Shown: positions 1-13,400, counted from the first letter of the stretch. The stretch is DNA of 64,000 nucleotides from Neolentinus lepideus HHB14362 ss-1 (GCA_001632425.1 KV425603.1:16291-80290), one strand, 5' to 3'. Numbers and translations are program-made. Notes: generated by a model not told the origin, from the sequence alone.

Positions 1-198
1 CGAAGTGGTTCAGTGTAAGGCGCGAGCAAAAGTTTCCACGCCACAATCGCGTCGGCACGTGATGCGCCTCTCGTGGAGTTGAGGAGAGTTTTTAGACAAG
101 CGATACGACTAGGCGGCACTTGACGATTGGTTCAACCCCGACCCAGTCCGCTATAGCAAGTACACCGGCTGGTGACTTGGTCCGAGGCGAAATACATT

Positions 199-3100
199 TT
201 ACGCATGACCCCCGGCGGGTGCCGGGGAGTGTGGGGCTCGAGGTATCGCCTGGAGTCTCCATTGAGTAGGAGTCCTAGGCAGCCTAATACCCACCAAAAC
301 CTCAGGGTGGGATCCAGCCCAATCAGGTGGTAAAGTGGATTCATTTTTTAAGGTGCCTTTCCATGTAACAGTGACCTTTGTGGTCTCCTTAGGGGTGCGC
401 TTGATTTTACATGCAGTTATCCTGTCGATGTGCAGGCGTCAGTTCATTGCGTTTGTCCAGCGCAATGCTATTGATTTCGGTCCGTGGGTTTGTTGTTGTA
501 TTACCCGCTCACATCATAGTACCCATATTAGGTACATCGATTCGGAGATTAGGATTTGGAGTAGGCGGGAGGCTCCAGGGTGGGGGCGGGGGGTGTCAGG
601 GTTATCCGAGGGGGAGTCGGGGTGTGGAGCTTGCTCCCTCTGGTCGGGGGGGTTCGGTAGGTGAGTTGACAGCTTACCGCACCCTAGGACGGTGCCAAAA
701 TTAACAGATGGCCATGGACCATACAGGTCTGGCCATAGGTCAGCGGCTAAGAGCCAGATTATTTTCCTGGTGGGGGACTCACACTCGAGTAGGATGTGAT
801 CTAGGTTGTCGGATGAGTCTCTGCAGAACGGGCATAATGCCCGTTCTTCGTATCCTGGGATCGGCATCCAGAAGTCACCTACGCGGTAAGCATGTTGTAT
901 TGCCTTGTATAGAAACTGCCTAACTAGGGGGCGGAGGTTGGTGTTTCAGCATTGGAGCCATAGTTGTGGGATGGTTTCTGGGTGCTCGGTAAGTTCCTCA
1001 AGGCCCGCCTGTATTCTGGCAAGATTTGTGGATGCAGAGCGGCGCGGGGGGTGCTTGTCTGCCTTCGTGTTTCGTATGGCTTGGTAGGCTATATGTTGGG
1101 TGAGTGTCGAAAGTTTGACACCCAAGAGGGCAAAGTTACTTGGTACTGCTAAGTTTAGTGCATCAGGGTGCAGTTTTAGGGCACCCTCGTGGGCGAGTTT
1201 GTCTGTGGCCTCATTTCCTGGGTCGCCGTTATGGCCCTTGACCCATTTGAAGTCTGTTGTTGCAGATCGATATCGCAGGTGGTATGCAGCTGCTTTGAAG
1301 AATCTGCTGTTCTCTACTCCGACCCAGCCTCGGTCTTCCCATGAGCTGAGGTGTATGGTGAGTCCCTCTATTACGTACATGGAGTCAGTAATGAATGTGA
1401 TCGGGGCGAAGGCCGGTGCATTTTGTAGGGCAATTATGATGGCAACGAGCTCGCCGATCTGATTAGATTGGTCAGGACCGGGGATTCATATGGCGCGGTT
1501 CATTGGGTTATCGGTGCATATGAATATGCCACTTCCCGCTTGGGCATCAGCTTTCCCATTATTCATGCAGGAGCCATCCGTGTAGATGGTTACATGTTCA
1601 TGCTGTAGGTTGAGGCCAGGGACTGGGGCCTGGAGACGGTAGGCCGGCGACGCGGACATTTCGGAGGGGTTGAGGAATACTCGAAAGCATTCTGCGAGGT
1701 CAGTTTTCGCGGTGATTGTTGGGTTAAAGGTGATCAGGCCGCGTTCAAGGCGAGCCTGTCTATTCTTTTCGAGCTGATGGTGGGTGAGGGTGAGGTTGTC
1801 ATTGGGTGGGTTAGATGTTGTGCTCGTGAGGGGGGAGAATGAGCTGAGGATAGCATGTGCTGTCACAGCGCATTTGTGTGGGTTTTTACACCCATTTTGC
1901 CAGTCTCGTTTGCAGGGCGCGCATGCACAGTTTCTTTGTGGGCTATGGCGGGATCGGGGATCGGTATTATCAAGGTGCCCAGCAGTCTGTATCAGTTTGC
2001 TAACTGTCTGAGACTCGGAGGTGTGCGTGTTGACCAGACACGCTATTTTTGGTACAGTGTATGTGCGGGGTGGGGTGCCCAGGTGGTAAAAGGTGGGCAT
2101 TTGGCATTTCAGCCTTTGCGAGAGTTGGGCGGGTGCAAATGATGTGCCATAACATTTCGCTGTACGCAGCATCACCAGAGCATATACGGGAAGGGTGGAC
2201 GCGCAGCGTCCGCGTGTGGGTATGTCCCACTTCTGGAGGAATGTGTTTAGGCGGGTCTGGTCTGGTATGCCTTCGGGAGCTAATTGGTTTATTAGGATGT
2301 TGACTACAAAGGCCCAAGCTGGGCGGGATGGGCTTATATCTAGGTATTCACATAGCCACGTAAGTTCAATGGCTTCGTTTCGGGAGTGGATGTCTAGGAG
2401 GCCAATTCCACCATGTGATTTGTCTTTGTAGAGTTGGTTTAGTGAGATTGGAGGATGTGATGGGTTGGTCCATATGAATGCATGGGTGAGTTTTTCTAGG
2501 GCATCTTCTATATTTTGTGGCATTCCATGTACCTTTGCTAGGTATTGTGACATGCCTCCAATGGACCATTGGACCATTATGGTTTTACTAGTTAGTGTGG
2601 GGTGGCTTCTCTGGAATCTTGACAAGGTGAGAGAGATTTTATCAATGACTGGTTCCCAAGGGGATATATTGTTGACATTGTTCCCGATCCAGGCTCCGAG
2701 AGAGCAGATTGCCTCTCCGTCCTTTGCAATGTGGATGGACAGCGGGAGTGGTGCATCATCTGGGTGTAGCTGGCGGTTTGCGAGTATCAATGAACAGTGA
2801 GTTTCTGTGCCAATCGGGATTATTTCTGTTTTCTCGGCATTGAATTTGGCACCCGAGGCACAGCACCAGCAGGTTAGGATTGTTTGGAGGTCATTATAGC
2901 AGTTGGTTTGCTTTAGATATATTGTAGTGTCGTCAGCAAAGAGTGTGATTAGAATTTTGTCTTTAATGCCTGGGATGGAGTATCCTTGGAGGTCCGGGGA
3001 GTTACGAAGCATACATGCTAGTGGTTCAATAGCTAGATTGAATAGGAGGCAGGATAGGGGGTCACCTTGGCGGACCCCCCATGTAACACGGAAGGGCATG

Positions 3101-5367
3101 CTTAGCACACCATTAATCATTACTTGGGTTAGCGCGGTGGAGTATAAGGATTTGACTGTTTCAATGAAACGGTGTGGCAGATTGAATTTCTTAAGGACTG
3201 CCCATAGGTAATTGTGGTCAATGCGGTCGTAGGCCTTCTCTTGGTCTAAGGCGATTATTGTGCCATTTTCTTCTGTTGCCTCAGCAAAGTTGATCATGGC
3301 TTGCGATAGGCAGACATGATTGAAAATTGATCTGCCTGGCACAAAGCCAGCTTGATCGCGGTGAATGAGATTATCAGCATGGGTGGCCAGTTGTATGGCA
3401 AGGGCTTTGGTTAATATTTTGTAGTCAGAGTTGAGGAGGGTAATTGGGCGGTAATTAGCTATATTACTTCTGTCTTTTTTCTTGAAGATGGGGCACATCC
3501 AACCCAATGTGAATGTTGTGTTTGGGTCGACTCCATGCAGTTGGATATCAGTAAATACATTATTTAGGGTGCTGACAACATTAAAAGATGGGAGGTCTGA
3601 TTTGGTGCATTGCAAGTGTATTTCGTGGAGTTTTTTCCACAGTTCATACGGGATTCCGTCGAGTCCGGTTGCCGTGCCTGTTTTGGACTTCTTCAGGGAC
3701 TCAGCTGTATGTTTTGGTTCGAGCAAGTCGCGCAGGTTAGTGTCTGCATCGGGTGGGAGTTGCTGGGATTCAGGTATTGATTCTATTACTTTTTCTCGTG
3801 CTGGGAGGTGTGTTTCAGGAGGGTGGGAGGATTGATCTGCAGATTGCAGGGAGTCGTGGTACTGCCTTGCAATCTCTGCCATTTTGTCTGAGCGGGATAC
3901 AAATGTTCGAGGGATGGAGTTCAGGATTTCTAAGGTGTGAATTAGGTCTCTTGGTGTTTTAATGCTAAGGACACGCGATAAGTATTTAGATGGGGTTTCG
4001 CCATTGGCGGCCCAGTGGGCTTGCCCTTGCATTTGTGTGCGAGCAAATCTTTTTTTGTGTAGGTGGTCGATCTCGCTCTCCAGAAGGGCTGCGTGTGTGC
4101 GCAAGTGTTCGGACTCGTCAAGTTGCGGGTCATTATGGGTGAGTGATAGGTCACGCTGTAGGGCACGTATGCGGCTCGTGATTCGTGCTAACGATTGTTT
4201 GGCATGAAGTTTAGCTATCTGGGTGATTGCAGTTTTGTAGCCTTCCCAAAGGTGTTGTGCATTTTCTGTGTCCGAGCGGATGGTTTCAGTTAGTGTCTTT
4301 TGCAGGTCTATTCCTTTGGCGATGACTTTTTCAAGTAGGACATCATCATTGATGAGGCTGAGTGGCCACGTCCAGCATCCAGGGCCAATAAGGGGTGCAT
4401 CACGGGGAGAGAAGCGGAAGGTGGTTAGGTGGTGGTCAGTCGGGACCACCGAGGATGATATGGACCACTCGCGGATGCAGGGTAGGTGCTGTCTTTGCAG
4501 GTATATTCTGTCTATGCGGGACAGCCGGTCTGAGCTGCTTTGGTAGGTGAAGATTCGTTTGGATCCATGATCAGCACGCCAGCCATCAACTACGTTTAGG
4601 GCTAGGCATGTGTCACTGAGGGCATTTGTGGCTGGTGTGGGGTCAGCGTGGGGCGGGGATCTATCAATTTCGTCCTCAACTAGGTTGAAATCCCCCACCA
4701 TGAAGTCTGGCTTGGGCAAGGAATGGGTATCCCAAAATGCTCTTATCTCACCCCAGAAGTTAGGGTGTTGTGTATAATCATTAGGTGCGTATATATTGAG
4801 TATTGAGAATCGCTTCGACTTATGCCATTTTGTTGACAGTAGGGCAGCACGGCCGGGTATTATCTTGGTGAATTCAAGGTCTTTCGTATTTGTTATCTCT
4901 CTGTTGATGACAAAAGAAATGCCTGCAGATGCGGTAGGTCGATCGGGGTCTGCTGAGTTGAGTATGTGTAGTCTCTTGGAGTATAATTTGTGTATGTCAT
5001 CTGTGTATTCATTGTTGAGGTGTGACTCTTGAATGGCAAGGATGCCTATGTGTTGATCTCTCATGACAGAGTGGATGCTGCTCCACTTAGAGATTGGTGA
5101 GTACCCTAACTGCTGGGAGTGGCGGCCATTCATGTTGAGTGACCTGAGTGTTATGTTCGCTCTCGTGTTACGGCTAATGTTATTGGGATGTTCGTTGTGG
5201 GGTTGGTGGATGTTATTCTGCTGGGGGGCTGGGTGTCCATTCTCAGCTGGGAGATCGAGGTCAGGGTCTACACGTGGGTCGTGGCTGATGCGGGGGTGCA
5301 CTGGGTGGGGCAGGGGCTCATTGTGGTTATTGTTTATTGGGGGTGGAGATTGGGAAGGGAGCACCAC
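199..5367 (-). pseudogene. LINE polyprotein: endonuclease, reverse transcriptase, RNase H, zinc motif (four premature stops)
   Basis: A single reading frame of 1,723 codons runs from ATG at 5367 to TAA at 199-201, interrupted by TGA at 1486-1488, 946-948, 514-516 and 439-441. The AP-endonuclease domain covers residues about 71-320 (LNMNGRH, AIQESH, VGDFN, the RIDRIYL segment, TDHH). Reverse transcriptase covers about 560-830, with DQEKAYDR (708-715), GVRQGDP and the catalytic FADD (810-813). A cysteine-rich linker near residue 1160 precedes RNase H, which shows TDGS, GEL, TDS and NEATD for its four acidic residues. The C-terminus has a CPFC...H...C zinc motif and a conserved tail. Homology continues unchanged across each TGA, so these are nonsense mutations, not domain ends or introns. 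Confidence 0.93.
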
Positions 5368-6277
5368 TGAGGCAGGCCCGCCACCGTCCTCCTCAGATGC
5401 ATCTACACAGGTAGCTCCGGCGGGAAGAGACTCACCTATTCCACGTCTGGGGAGATGCGAACCAAAACCTGTTACAAGACCTGGAGATGTGGGAGGGGGG
5501 GGGGTTTGTTGTGGTGGACGAGGTACTTAGCCTGGGTTTCGGCCAGTTTATGGGCCAGGGGTAGCTTGACCAGCTATCATGGTGAGCTATGCATAGGTAT
5601 TTCAGGCTGTAGTCTCGAGTCCTATAGATTAAATACAGAGCTTAAGCCTCTCGGCATGGCACGCTCAGGCCTAAATAGGCCACCATTCTGGCTTGTGCCG
5701 GTGTTGCCAGGTAAGGTCATTCGCTTTCCCGTCCTGTATACAGTCGGTATATTTGGGCGAGTGACCATATTTGAGCATGTCTTTGACTGGCTCATTGGCA
5801 TGCTTGCGGGGCACTGCGCTATTTTGTGGAGGCTCGAGCCTCCAACTATAACATCAGCAGGAGGTAGTACATGTGGTTTGTGTAGAATATACAGCATTTT
5901 TACGTATTACGATTGCTTCTATAGTTCTAGGACACGTTATCCTACGTTGAGCGGTTTGCAGGAAGGTAGAGAAGAGGAATGGGTCACTGTAGATAGGAGG
6001 GTATGATGACTGCACGTTGAGGCGGGGTCAGGTAAGGCAGTTGAGTGCATTGAGGGGTTACGGGTTATGACGTACTATATGTTAGGGTTGCGCCTAAGAG
6101 AACTGGAACAGAGCGGGGAGGTGATGTTGAGTTGGGTGGTGCAGTTCCTTATGCTCCTGGAGTGGCATGAGCAGCTGGTGGGGGAGGCAGGGGCGGCTGC
6201 GGTTGGTCTAAGCCAAATCTGCCACCCCGTCCTCAGCCGCATTGGCCTCATCCACGTGCGCGGTTAGGACCACGTCC
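5368..6277. other. Spacer between LINE ORF1 and polyprotein ORF
   Basis: About 900 bases with no reading frame that I can tie to a protein. Short open frames exist on both strands but have no recognisable motif. It has the same G/T-rich plus-strand composition as the rest of the element. It may hold a decayed C-terminal part of ORF1, since a second minus frame (6405-6208) stays open past the ORF1 stop at 6278. Confidence 0.5.
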
Positions 6278-8313
6278 TCAGCTTTGACCGCGTCCACGGG
6301 TTTGTTGGGCAAAGTGGGTGACGTTGGGGTCATCATGGGAGAGCCAGGTGCTTTCGTATGACGGCCCATTCCATCCGTCGATGGTGGAAAAGGGGCATAG
6401 GCCACGTGGGTGAGTTATGCAGTGGCAAAGTGAGCAGAATCCAAAGCAGACCGGGTAGCTGGTGCCATGGAGGGGGGTCTCATATACTCTTTGGAAAAGT
6501 GCTTCGCGCAGTTGGTACCATATCGCATTAGTGATACCTGTTGGCCGGTCGCCAAGCAGTACATATTGGGGAATCGGAATGCCGCCAGGGGTGTGGAGCG
6601 GGATGCGGAGAAGTGTGATCGATTGTACAAAGTCGTCTGCAAGGACGTCCAACTGGGCTTGTGTTCCATTAAAGTAGCATCGGAGGATTTCACAGATGTC
6701 GATGTGATTGGACGGGGATTGTAGGATGGTGGTGATAGCATGGAGGAGGGTCTCCATGTCGTCGGTCGTGAATCTGTCTATTGCGCAGATGATTGAGTGG
6801 ATCGGTTCTGGGGTGGGGATCGGAAAGACATGGAAGGAGGCACGGGGGTGGGAGATGACTCTTCGAGCGAGCATGCTATGGAAGGTTGCCTGTGGTAGAT
6901 TCCATAGGAAGAAAATGGGTGGGTTAAGTGTCTCTTGGCCTGCTGTGTGTATCGGGGTAGGTGGAGTGACTGTGATGGGTTCCGGGTTGGCGGCAGAGAC
7001 CGCCCTGGAGTATTCGATTGTGACTGAGCGGATATTTGCCACCGCCTCAGCGCCACGAGTTAGGAGGTCACGCCCGCTCCAGTTGAAGGGGAGGGCTATG
7101 AGGACGGGGTTGGACTGTCCGAAAATGGTTACAAGCTGTGCCGGGGCGACGTTGCATACCAGAACTGTATTACTAGTTTGGAAGGTGCGGGGGAAGCCTT
7201 CGGGGGTGGGGCAGTGAATGAGTCAAAGGTGCCTCATCTGTATGCATCCTGAGGGGCTGTATGAGCATTGATGGCTTGGAGGTCTTCCTCGACGAAGTTG
7301 AGGAAGGCTGCTACTTGCGGGTCGACTGGTGTGATAGGATCTGCAGGGATAGGGGTAGGTGCGGGTGTGGTTATAGCAGGTACGGTGGCTGTGATATTGG
7401 CAGCGGTGGCTGAGGTGGTGGCTAGGGCGATTGTGGTGGCTGCCAGGGCTGCCGCCACAGTTGCGGGAATGATTACCACGGTTGCAGGAGTGTTCAATGA
7501 GGTTGTGTGGGCAGTAGCAGGTGGTTGGACGGCTGGCTGATGGGTCATTTGTTCAGTCAGGGGCTGTGATAGTTTAGTCTTTGGTATATGTGGGCCATTA
7601 AACAGCTGTTTTCTATTTACCATTAGGGCTGAGTGGACTGTCATCTCATGGTCCATTTTGGGGTTGGTTAGCAGCTCGCTTTGCACAGCTGGCGGCAGTG
7701 CAGGAGGTAGGATCATTGGTGGCAGAGGAGCAGGTTCTCCCACTGTTACACTTGCGTAGCTTGGGGCTGATGCGGTCGCATGGACAGGGTGTGGCTGGAC
7801 TGGACGGAGCACCAGGGGGTGGTTGGTTGTCCACGGCAGCACCGATGTTGGGGGCAGGGCACCCGCGGCCCTTAGGGCGGCGTTGATTAGGTCCGGCGGG
7901 TTCTGGATCCAGATGGGTGTAGGCGAGGACTCAAGGTCCATATAGTCGGCATCTTCATCAGACAGGAGTAATTTGGATGTCGCATACGGGGATCTGTCGA
8001 GGATTTCATCATCAAACGATAACGGCTCAGCCATGGTCCGAACAACCAGTTGGCTGGCGTGCTCGAGGGGTAGATGGCTAGCAGGTGTGAAGTGGGCTAC
8101 CAGGGGCTCTTGTGTAGCCGCAGGGTGGCTGGACGAGGATGGTCGTGGAGGATTGGGCTCGTTGTTGGCTCCAGTCGTCGGGCGTGACGGGACTCGTTTT
8201 TTCTCAACCGGGCAGGTTATTGCCTTTTGCTTGGCCATGCGGATCGAGCTCATTGGTTTCTCTTCGCTCGGCATTGGATCTGATGCTGTTCTTGCCAAAT
8301 ATGATGGTGACAA
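6278..8313 (-). pseudogene. LINE ORF1 (RNA-binding gag-like protein), broken by one stop and one frameshift
   Basis: ORF1 of LINEs binds the element RNA and chaperones target-primed reverse transcription. The first part (8313 to 7237) is a low-complexity Pro/Ala/Thr-rich domain of 359 residues that ends in TGA at 7234-7236. The same frame resumes for about ten codons and then shifts at a run of C on the minus strand (plus 7202-7210). From there the second frame continues to a stop at 6278. The C-terminal part ends in a textbook CX2CX4HX4C zinc knuckle, CSLCHCITHPRGLC (about 6395-6436). Position directly upstream of the polyprotein ORF supports the assignment. The frameshift looks like a one-base loss in the C-run. 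Confidence 0.75.
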
Positions 8314-8640
8314 AGATAGTACAGTGGGAGGGTTCTCACCTTTGCCAGGAATTGGTTGGGGCTGAGCAGCTATACAGCTGGGCGTGGGGATTGCCGAGTT
8401 GTTTCAGGCTCCGCTTTAAAGTTTTCCATCTTGTCGGTGGAGGGGTGGGGGATGGGCACTGGGTGTTTCTTGTTTTGTGTGTGTTGGTCCAGGTAGCCTT
8501 GGCATGTGTAGAAGGTGTCGGGCTGTGGCCTGCGGTATTACACAGGGGGTGTACCTTAAGCTTGGGCAGGCAAGTGTGTTTCGTCGGTTTAGGGGTGATG
8601 TATGGACGTGCCCTGGGGTGGACATTGTCCATTTGCGATG

Positions 8641-9963
8641 ATGGGTACTAGTTTAATGATTTTTAGACATGGGAACGTCGTAGGACACATAGTCCTAGAG
8701 ACGTCTGTAGATGACTTTACTGGTATAATACCATTTCCTTGCCCAAGGTTGTGTGGGAACTCTCGACCATTGTGATGGTACGAGATCAAGGAGCCTCCTC
8801 TTCTAGCTCTCTTGCATTTGCCTTTGCCATGACCACTACACTCATACTCGCCGCTACCGCCGCACTTGTAACCGTACTCGCATTGGCTGTGACTGCCTCA
8901 CCTGGCTTCTTCCACCACAGCGCCGTCAAACTTCAACCAATTCTACGATGCAGGATTTGGATCTCGATGACTCCTCCTCCAGTTCGTCAACTATGGGTGG
9001 CTGCAATTCGATATACTAGGCTGAACTAGAGTGTCTGTAGACAAGAGTGCTTCAAGTAGGCACTACCTTTGACGCACCTTGCAGAATAATGAAGGTACCC
9101 AGGTCCGAGAAGCTTGTGGAGGATAGGGAGACCAGCTAGTACGTCCATCATTATGAGTTCACTGCAATATGTACTTGTTACGAAGCGCATGGCAACCGGC
9201 ACGCTATCTATCTTTTTTCTTTTCACTCCTATTGTTCCAGCGTTGCGATGACTACGCATCTCGTAGGAGATGCTTCCACATTTATTGTCCTCTTTCTATT
9301 ATCTCGTCATTATGGACACACGTATCGTAGGATACGTTCTCATACTTATTGTTGTTCATCTACTGCGCATTCACAGGTCGAATAGAGACGGGTAACTAGC
9401 ATACGTGTCTCGGCATCGGACACCAGTATATAAGACTCTTTGTACCGTATCTATTTCCTTAGCTTAACCTCCTTGGTTATACGACTAGTCTCTTCTCGAT
9501 ACCTCGACGGCCCTTGACATCTAAGTCTGGGTGAACAGCATAGGTCTATTGCTATATTAGCAAGATCTATTGACAAGAACTATTACTTGAAGGGACTTTT
9601 CCTAACAGTACTCAGACATAAGTAATTGTAAATGTGACAAGCTGTTGTCGTCCCAAGTCTCCGACGGCGCCGCTGCAGTCCTCCTCCTGCAGCGTTCGAC
9701 AACACAGCAACTCGGGCTGCCCATCCACAGTAAGTAGGTCACGGTCGTCGGCGTGCCCTCGCGGATGATAGGCGTCAGGCCGCGTTCGCTATCCCGAAGC
9801 ACGTCGCGCACGCGAGGCTGGGCACGGACAACGTCGACTGTTACGAGATCACCAAGGCATTGTTTACTAACTAGTTTTCTGGGTTACGAACATATTGAAT
9901 TTAACTCGCTCATGGGCCCTCAACGCGTTCTCCTTACCCTTTGTACATAGTCTTCTTGACCTT
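8641..9963. other. Gap between LINE and the two-gene DNA transposon, no gene
   Basis: No reading frame here resembles a known protein. The minus frame ending at 9602 (start about 9850) is open for about 80 codons with plausible composition, but I cannot identify it. Two small hairpins with the same GTAG loop lie at 9256-9273 and 9321-9336. A TATATAA-like stretch occurs near 9424. Confidence 0.4.
9256..9336. repeat. Degenerate direct repeat containing two hairpins with identical GTAG loops
   Basis: GCATCTC-GTAG-GAGATGC (9256-9273) and CGTATC-GTAG-GATACG (9321-9336) are perfect stems of 7 and 6 bp around the same loop. Each is followed by similar sequence (ACATTTATTG, then ATACTTATTG). This suggests a duplicated, diverged unit of about 65 bases. 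No function can be assigned. Confidence 0.5.
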
Positions 9964-9993
9964 CATCAGGAAACACGGAATTCTCCCATAGAT
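9964..9993 (+). repeat. Left terminal inverted repeat of the two-gene element
   Basis: It begins CATCAGGAAA, followed by CGGA, TTC and ATAGA, matching the reverse complement of 16646-16677 with scattered mismatches. The flanking dinucleotide outside is TT. Confidence 0.65.
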
Positions 9994-10434
9994 GGTGCCT
10001 AATTATAGAGTTATCAGTAGTCTGTGTAGGCTCCCATAGGCCTTGCCTTGCCTCTGTATATCACTGTAGAACATATATTCACAACACATGTACACATAGG
10101 CAGTATATACAATGACATTCCAACTGCTCTTTTATTTGAACATGCAAAGCATGAGGATGAACACAGCCGCTTCACATCACTGTCACATGGTGTTACACCA
10201 TCACATGCGCACTTGAATGACCCACAGAAAGTGGGGGGTCTATGGCTAAGCCAAATGGAGTACATACAAATATTCACATTGTAAATACCCTCCATTTGAA
10301 ATAGAAAAACCCTTCTGCACGACCAATTTGAGGTCACTAGAAGTCGTATACATCACTGTCACAAAATGTTTCATCGTGACATGCAAAATCATGAAATGAA
10401 ATTGCATTTGGAACGCCGTAGCTATCCTCCGAAC

Positions 10435-13400
10435 CTACTGAGATGACCGCAACACATGAAATGTAGCTATATCAATGTAAGGATTCACCCAGAATGACTT
10501 ACACTCATCCAAGACATTCTCGGCAGTCCACCGGAGATCAACTTTGGTCCCGAACTTAGGGATCAGATGACAACTACCTACTATACGATCCATGGCGATA
10601 ACCTCTGTGTTACGATGTCCATTATGTGTTGACCTAGAAACCGAGTGCATTTTTGTAGTAGGATCGACTGCACTGAAGGGCGTGAACCACTCGACATACG
10701 CTAAAAGTGTTGTTTGAGTAGCCGCGTGTCTGTATCGCAGCCCCTCCGGCAGCTTGAAGAGCACACAGACTTGCGCTACTTGGAGCCCTGAAGCACAGTC
10801 AATACTATCTGCCTCATAGGTGCAGGAAACTCACCTTGCAAAGCTGTCCCTCAAACATGTTCACTCCCACGTCCTGCTCCACTGTCAGTATCCACCTCCA
10901 CTAATACCGTATCTCTGTGGGCCTGAGTCCCTGGCCCTCCGTGTTTGCCGAGTTTCCGAGGTGTTGCACGTACACATCGTCTGAGCTTCGTTGAGTCCGA
11001 GATGATGGGAATAGGTGGATGGCATAAAATCAATTGTCGGTAGATGTCAAACCTGTCGCCATGATTTGGGTTGGTAACTGGTGCTCCATCCAGCCGTGTG
11101 AGCATGAGATACGATCATAGAGAGTCTAAGAACCGAGAAGCACCATAATCCAGAACCAGTTTTGAGACTGAGATTCCATAGATTGACAGCTTCTTGGGCA
11201 GGCTGTGTGTTGCGAGTTTGAAGAACTGGCGGGGGTGGGCAAAAGCAAGCGGAGTGTTGTTATCTGGTACAGCATCTTCCTCAAATGAATCGTCACTGGT
11301 ATCAGATGCATTGTTGTCGAGTGAATCATGAGAATGCGCGGTTACCCAATCCAAATACAAATCAAACTCCGCGACTGCCTCTTGCCGACATAACCAGCGG
11401 GTCATTTGTTCTGTATAGTCTCTCTTGTTGCTTGCTCGATAGGTGTCTTTTGCATAGTCGATGTGCAGGTGCTCCGGGGACTCCGTGTTGTAACCATCGT
11501 AAGAGCCATAAGCTCAGATTGCAGCCAGATAGTGTTGCATCGCATGTATCTTCGCAATATTGAAGTGCGTACATGTTTTCAGCCTCACAAAGATGTCTTT
11601 AGATTCATGGAAGTCCCACAGTGCATTTTCCATGGCCGTCAGAGTCTCTGTGGTGTGTGAATGGAATGAGGCATAATAGATGAAGTCGAGTAGGGAGCGC
11701 GCCGTGAGAACTACTTGAGGATGTACTCCGGCAGTGAGCAGACCCACAAAAACACGCTGCATTTCTTTATATTCATAGCCGGTCCACTGTGAGATGGTCG
11801 AAATGCCATTCTTGAAGAGACGCAAGCTTGGATACCCAGACATGTGCTTGAAATGCTCATCCATCTCTATCTCGGTCATCACATCCATACACCAGTTTAC
11901 GAGATGATCTCGGAAGACGCCTTTATGCAACTGGTGCAGTAGGTCTGGTGTGAAGCATTCAAAGATGTTCACAAATGGTAAGTCCCCCCAGAATGGATCT
12001 TCGACTGGCCATAAACCCTCTGCATTGAATGCAGGCACTCGCCGTCCAGAGGCTTTATGCATCAAGATCATCTTGGTACGTTCGGTTTGCCATGCCTTGA
12101 GCATTAGATCCAGGGTTCCTCGGTTTGTAGGGGTCACGTAGCATTTGGGGCAATAACTTTCCTTGCAGCATGCCACCAGACATTGCGCAGGATGATTGGC
12201 AATGTATGCAGCCAGGATTGGGAAGACCTTGCGAATATACCCATCCATGCACCACATAAGCACACCATCCTTGCCAGCCTCCATGAGTGATGCAAGAAGT
12301 TGCTTCATACAGTAATGGAAGAGCTGATAGCCAGTCACAGAGCGCATCGAGTCAGACATACAGTCGAGTTTTGGGACTGGTAAGTACCCAATCAAAATGG
12401 TCGCATGAGTGGTGGGTTTCCTGCGCACTGATTTTGCGATATTGCCAATAGTTAAGTACACTGGCCACGCCGATTTGTCACCACGTTGCAAAGACAGCTT
12501 AGTCTTGTCCGAACTAAGGATAATTGGTGCGACTGTCGACCCCATTGGAAGCTTCTCCTGAAGATGATTTACCATCAGAAACTGGTCAGTCTCTGAAGTT
12601 CATGCTATGCCGGACTCACCTGCATTTTCCACCACCAGTCACCGGTCCACATTTCATCATAAATCTGCTTCGACCTCCACTCATCCGTGTACACATGCTC
12701 AGGTGCATACACCATTGCATCCTTGAATGCAGGGTTCCCCAGAAGCTCCCGAATAACCTCAAGAGGATCCCGTGTCCAGAGCTCAACATCTTCCATTTTG
12801 ATCTCCCCCTCCTCATTATTCAAATCGCCAGCAATCCGTACGTTGTGACATTTCCAGCCTGCTCCACCAGTTGGAAGGCTGTCAATCTTTTTCAGAAACT
12901 GACAATTGTTCTCATAGGAAGGGGATACCCATTCCTGTATCTGGGAATTGTGCTTGTAAGTCATCAAGCTGTATCACGCATCCATAGACTAAGTATAGAT
13001 TGTTCTCACCATAGGCATTTTAAGAAACTCGTCCGTCTGTGTCTGTCCCACGTTCCTCACCAACCACCTTGCCAGCTCCCACTCATCTGCATCTTCGAAA
13101 GGTGCCCACACACCAACGCCATCCTCCTGCTGTTCACGCCGGATACACTCAAACTTTGTCTCACCGGCATCTGAGTACACTGCCCCTGCCATCTTATTCT
13201 CATCAAAAAGCTCTGCATATCATCCTGGTGTGTATTCTTCATCAGGTACGTCTTCTACTTCAATATTCCTTCTCAGAGTGGACCCGTTGCGACCATCCCG
13301 CAGGTTGGGACTGCCTTGTAGATCATATGGGTCATGGTATTCAACCTCAGGTATGTCGTCTCTGCTGTTTTCATCTACGTTGTGTTCACCGCTCACCGAC

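Larger units (their letters stand above)
1..8640 (-). mobile_element. LINE (non-LTR retrotransposon) with RNase H, decayed, 3' end near the left window edge
   Basis: The element reads right to left: a leader of roughly 330 bases, ORF1 (about 8313-6278), a spacer of about 900 bases, then the polyprotein ORF (5367-199) and a short 3' tail. The plus strand is conspicuously rich in G and T from the start to about 8,640 and then returns to the host pattern, which I use as the approximate 5' limit. Order and domains match fungal LINEs with an APE-type endonuclease and an RNase H domain (Tad-like clade, by inference). I found no poly-A tract, terminal repeat or target-site duplication, so neither end is exact. 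Both ORFs carry in-frame stops, so this copy cannot act on its own. Confidence 0.85.

Noticed and set aside
335..867. Several plus-strand frames inside the LINE
   Set aside because: They are antisense shadows of the polyprotein, which has clear domains on the minus strand.
8739..9029. 96-codon plus-strand frame
   Set aside because: Low-complexity Ser/Ala/Thr content, no family resemblance, no splice context.
13010..13250. Intron between the first two transposase blocks at 13220
   Set aside because: The frame and the family sequence continue unchanged across the TGA, and no donor/acceptor pair is needed there.
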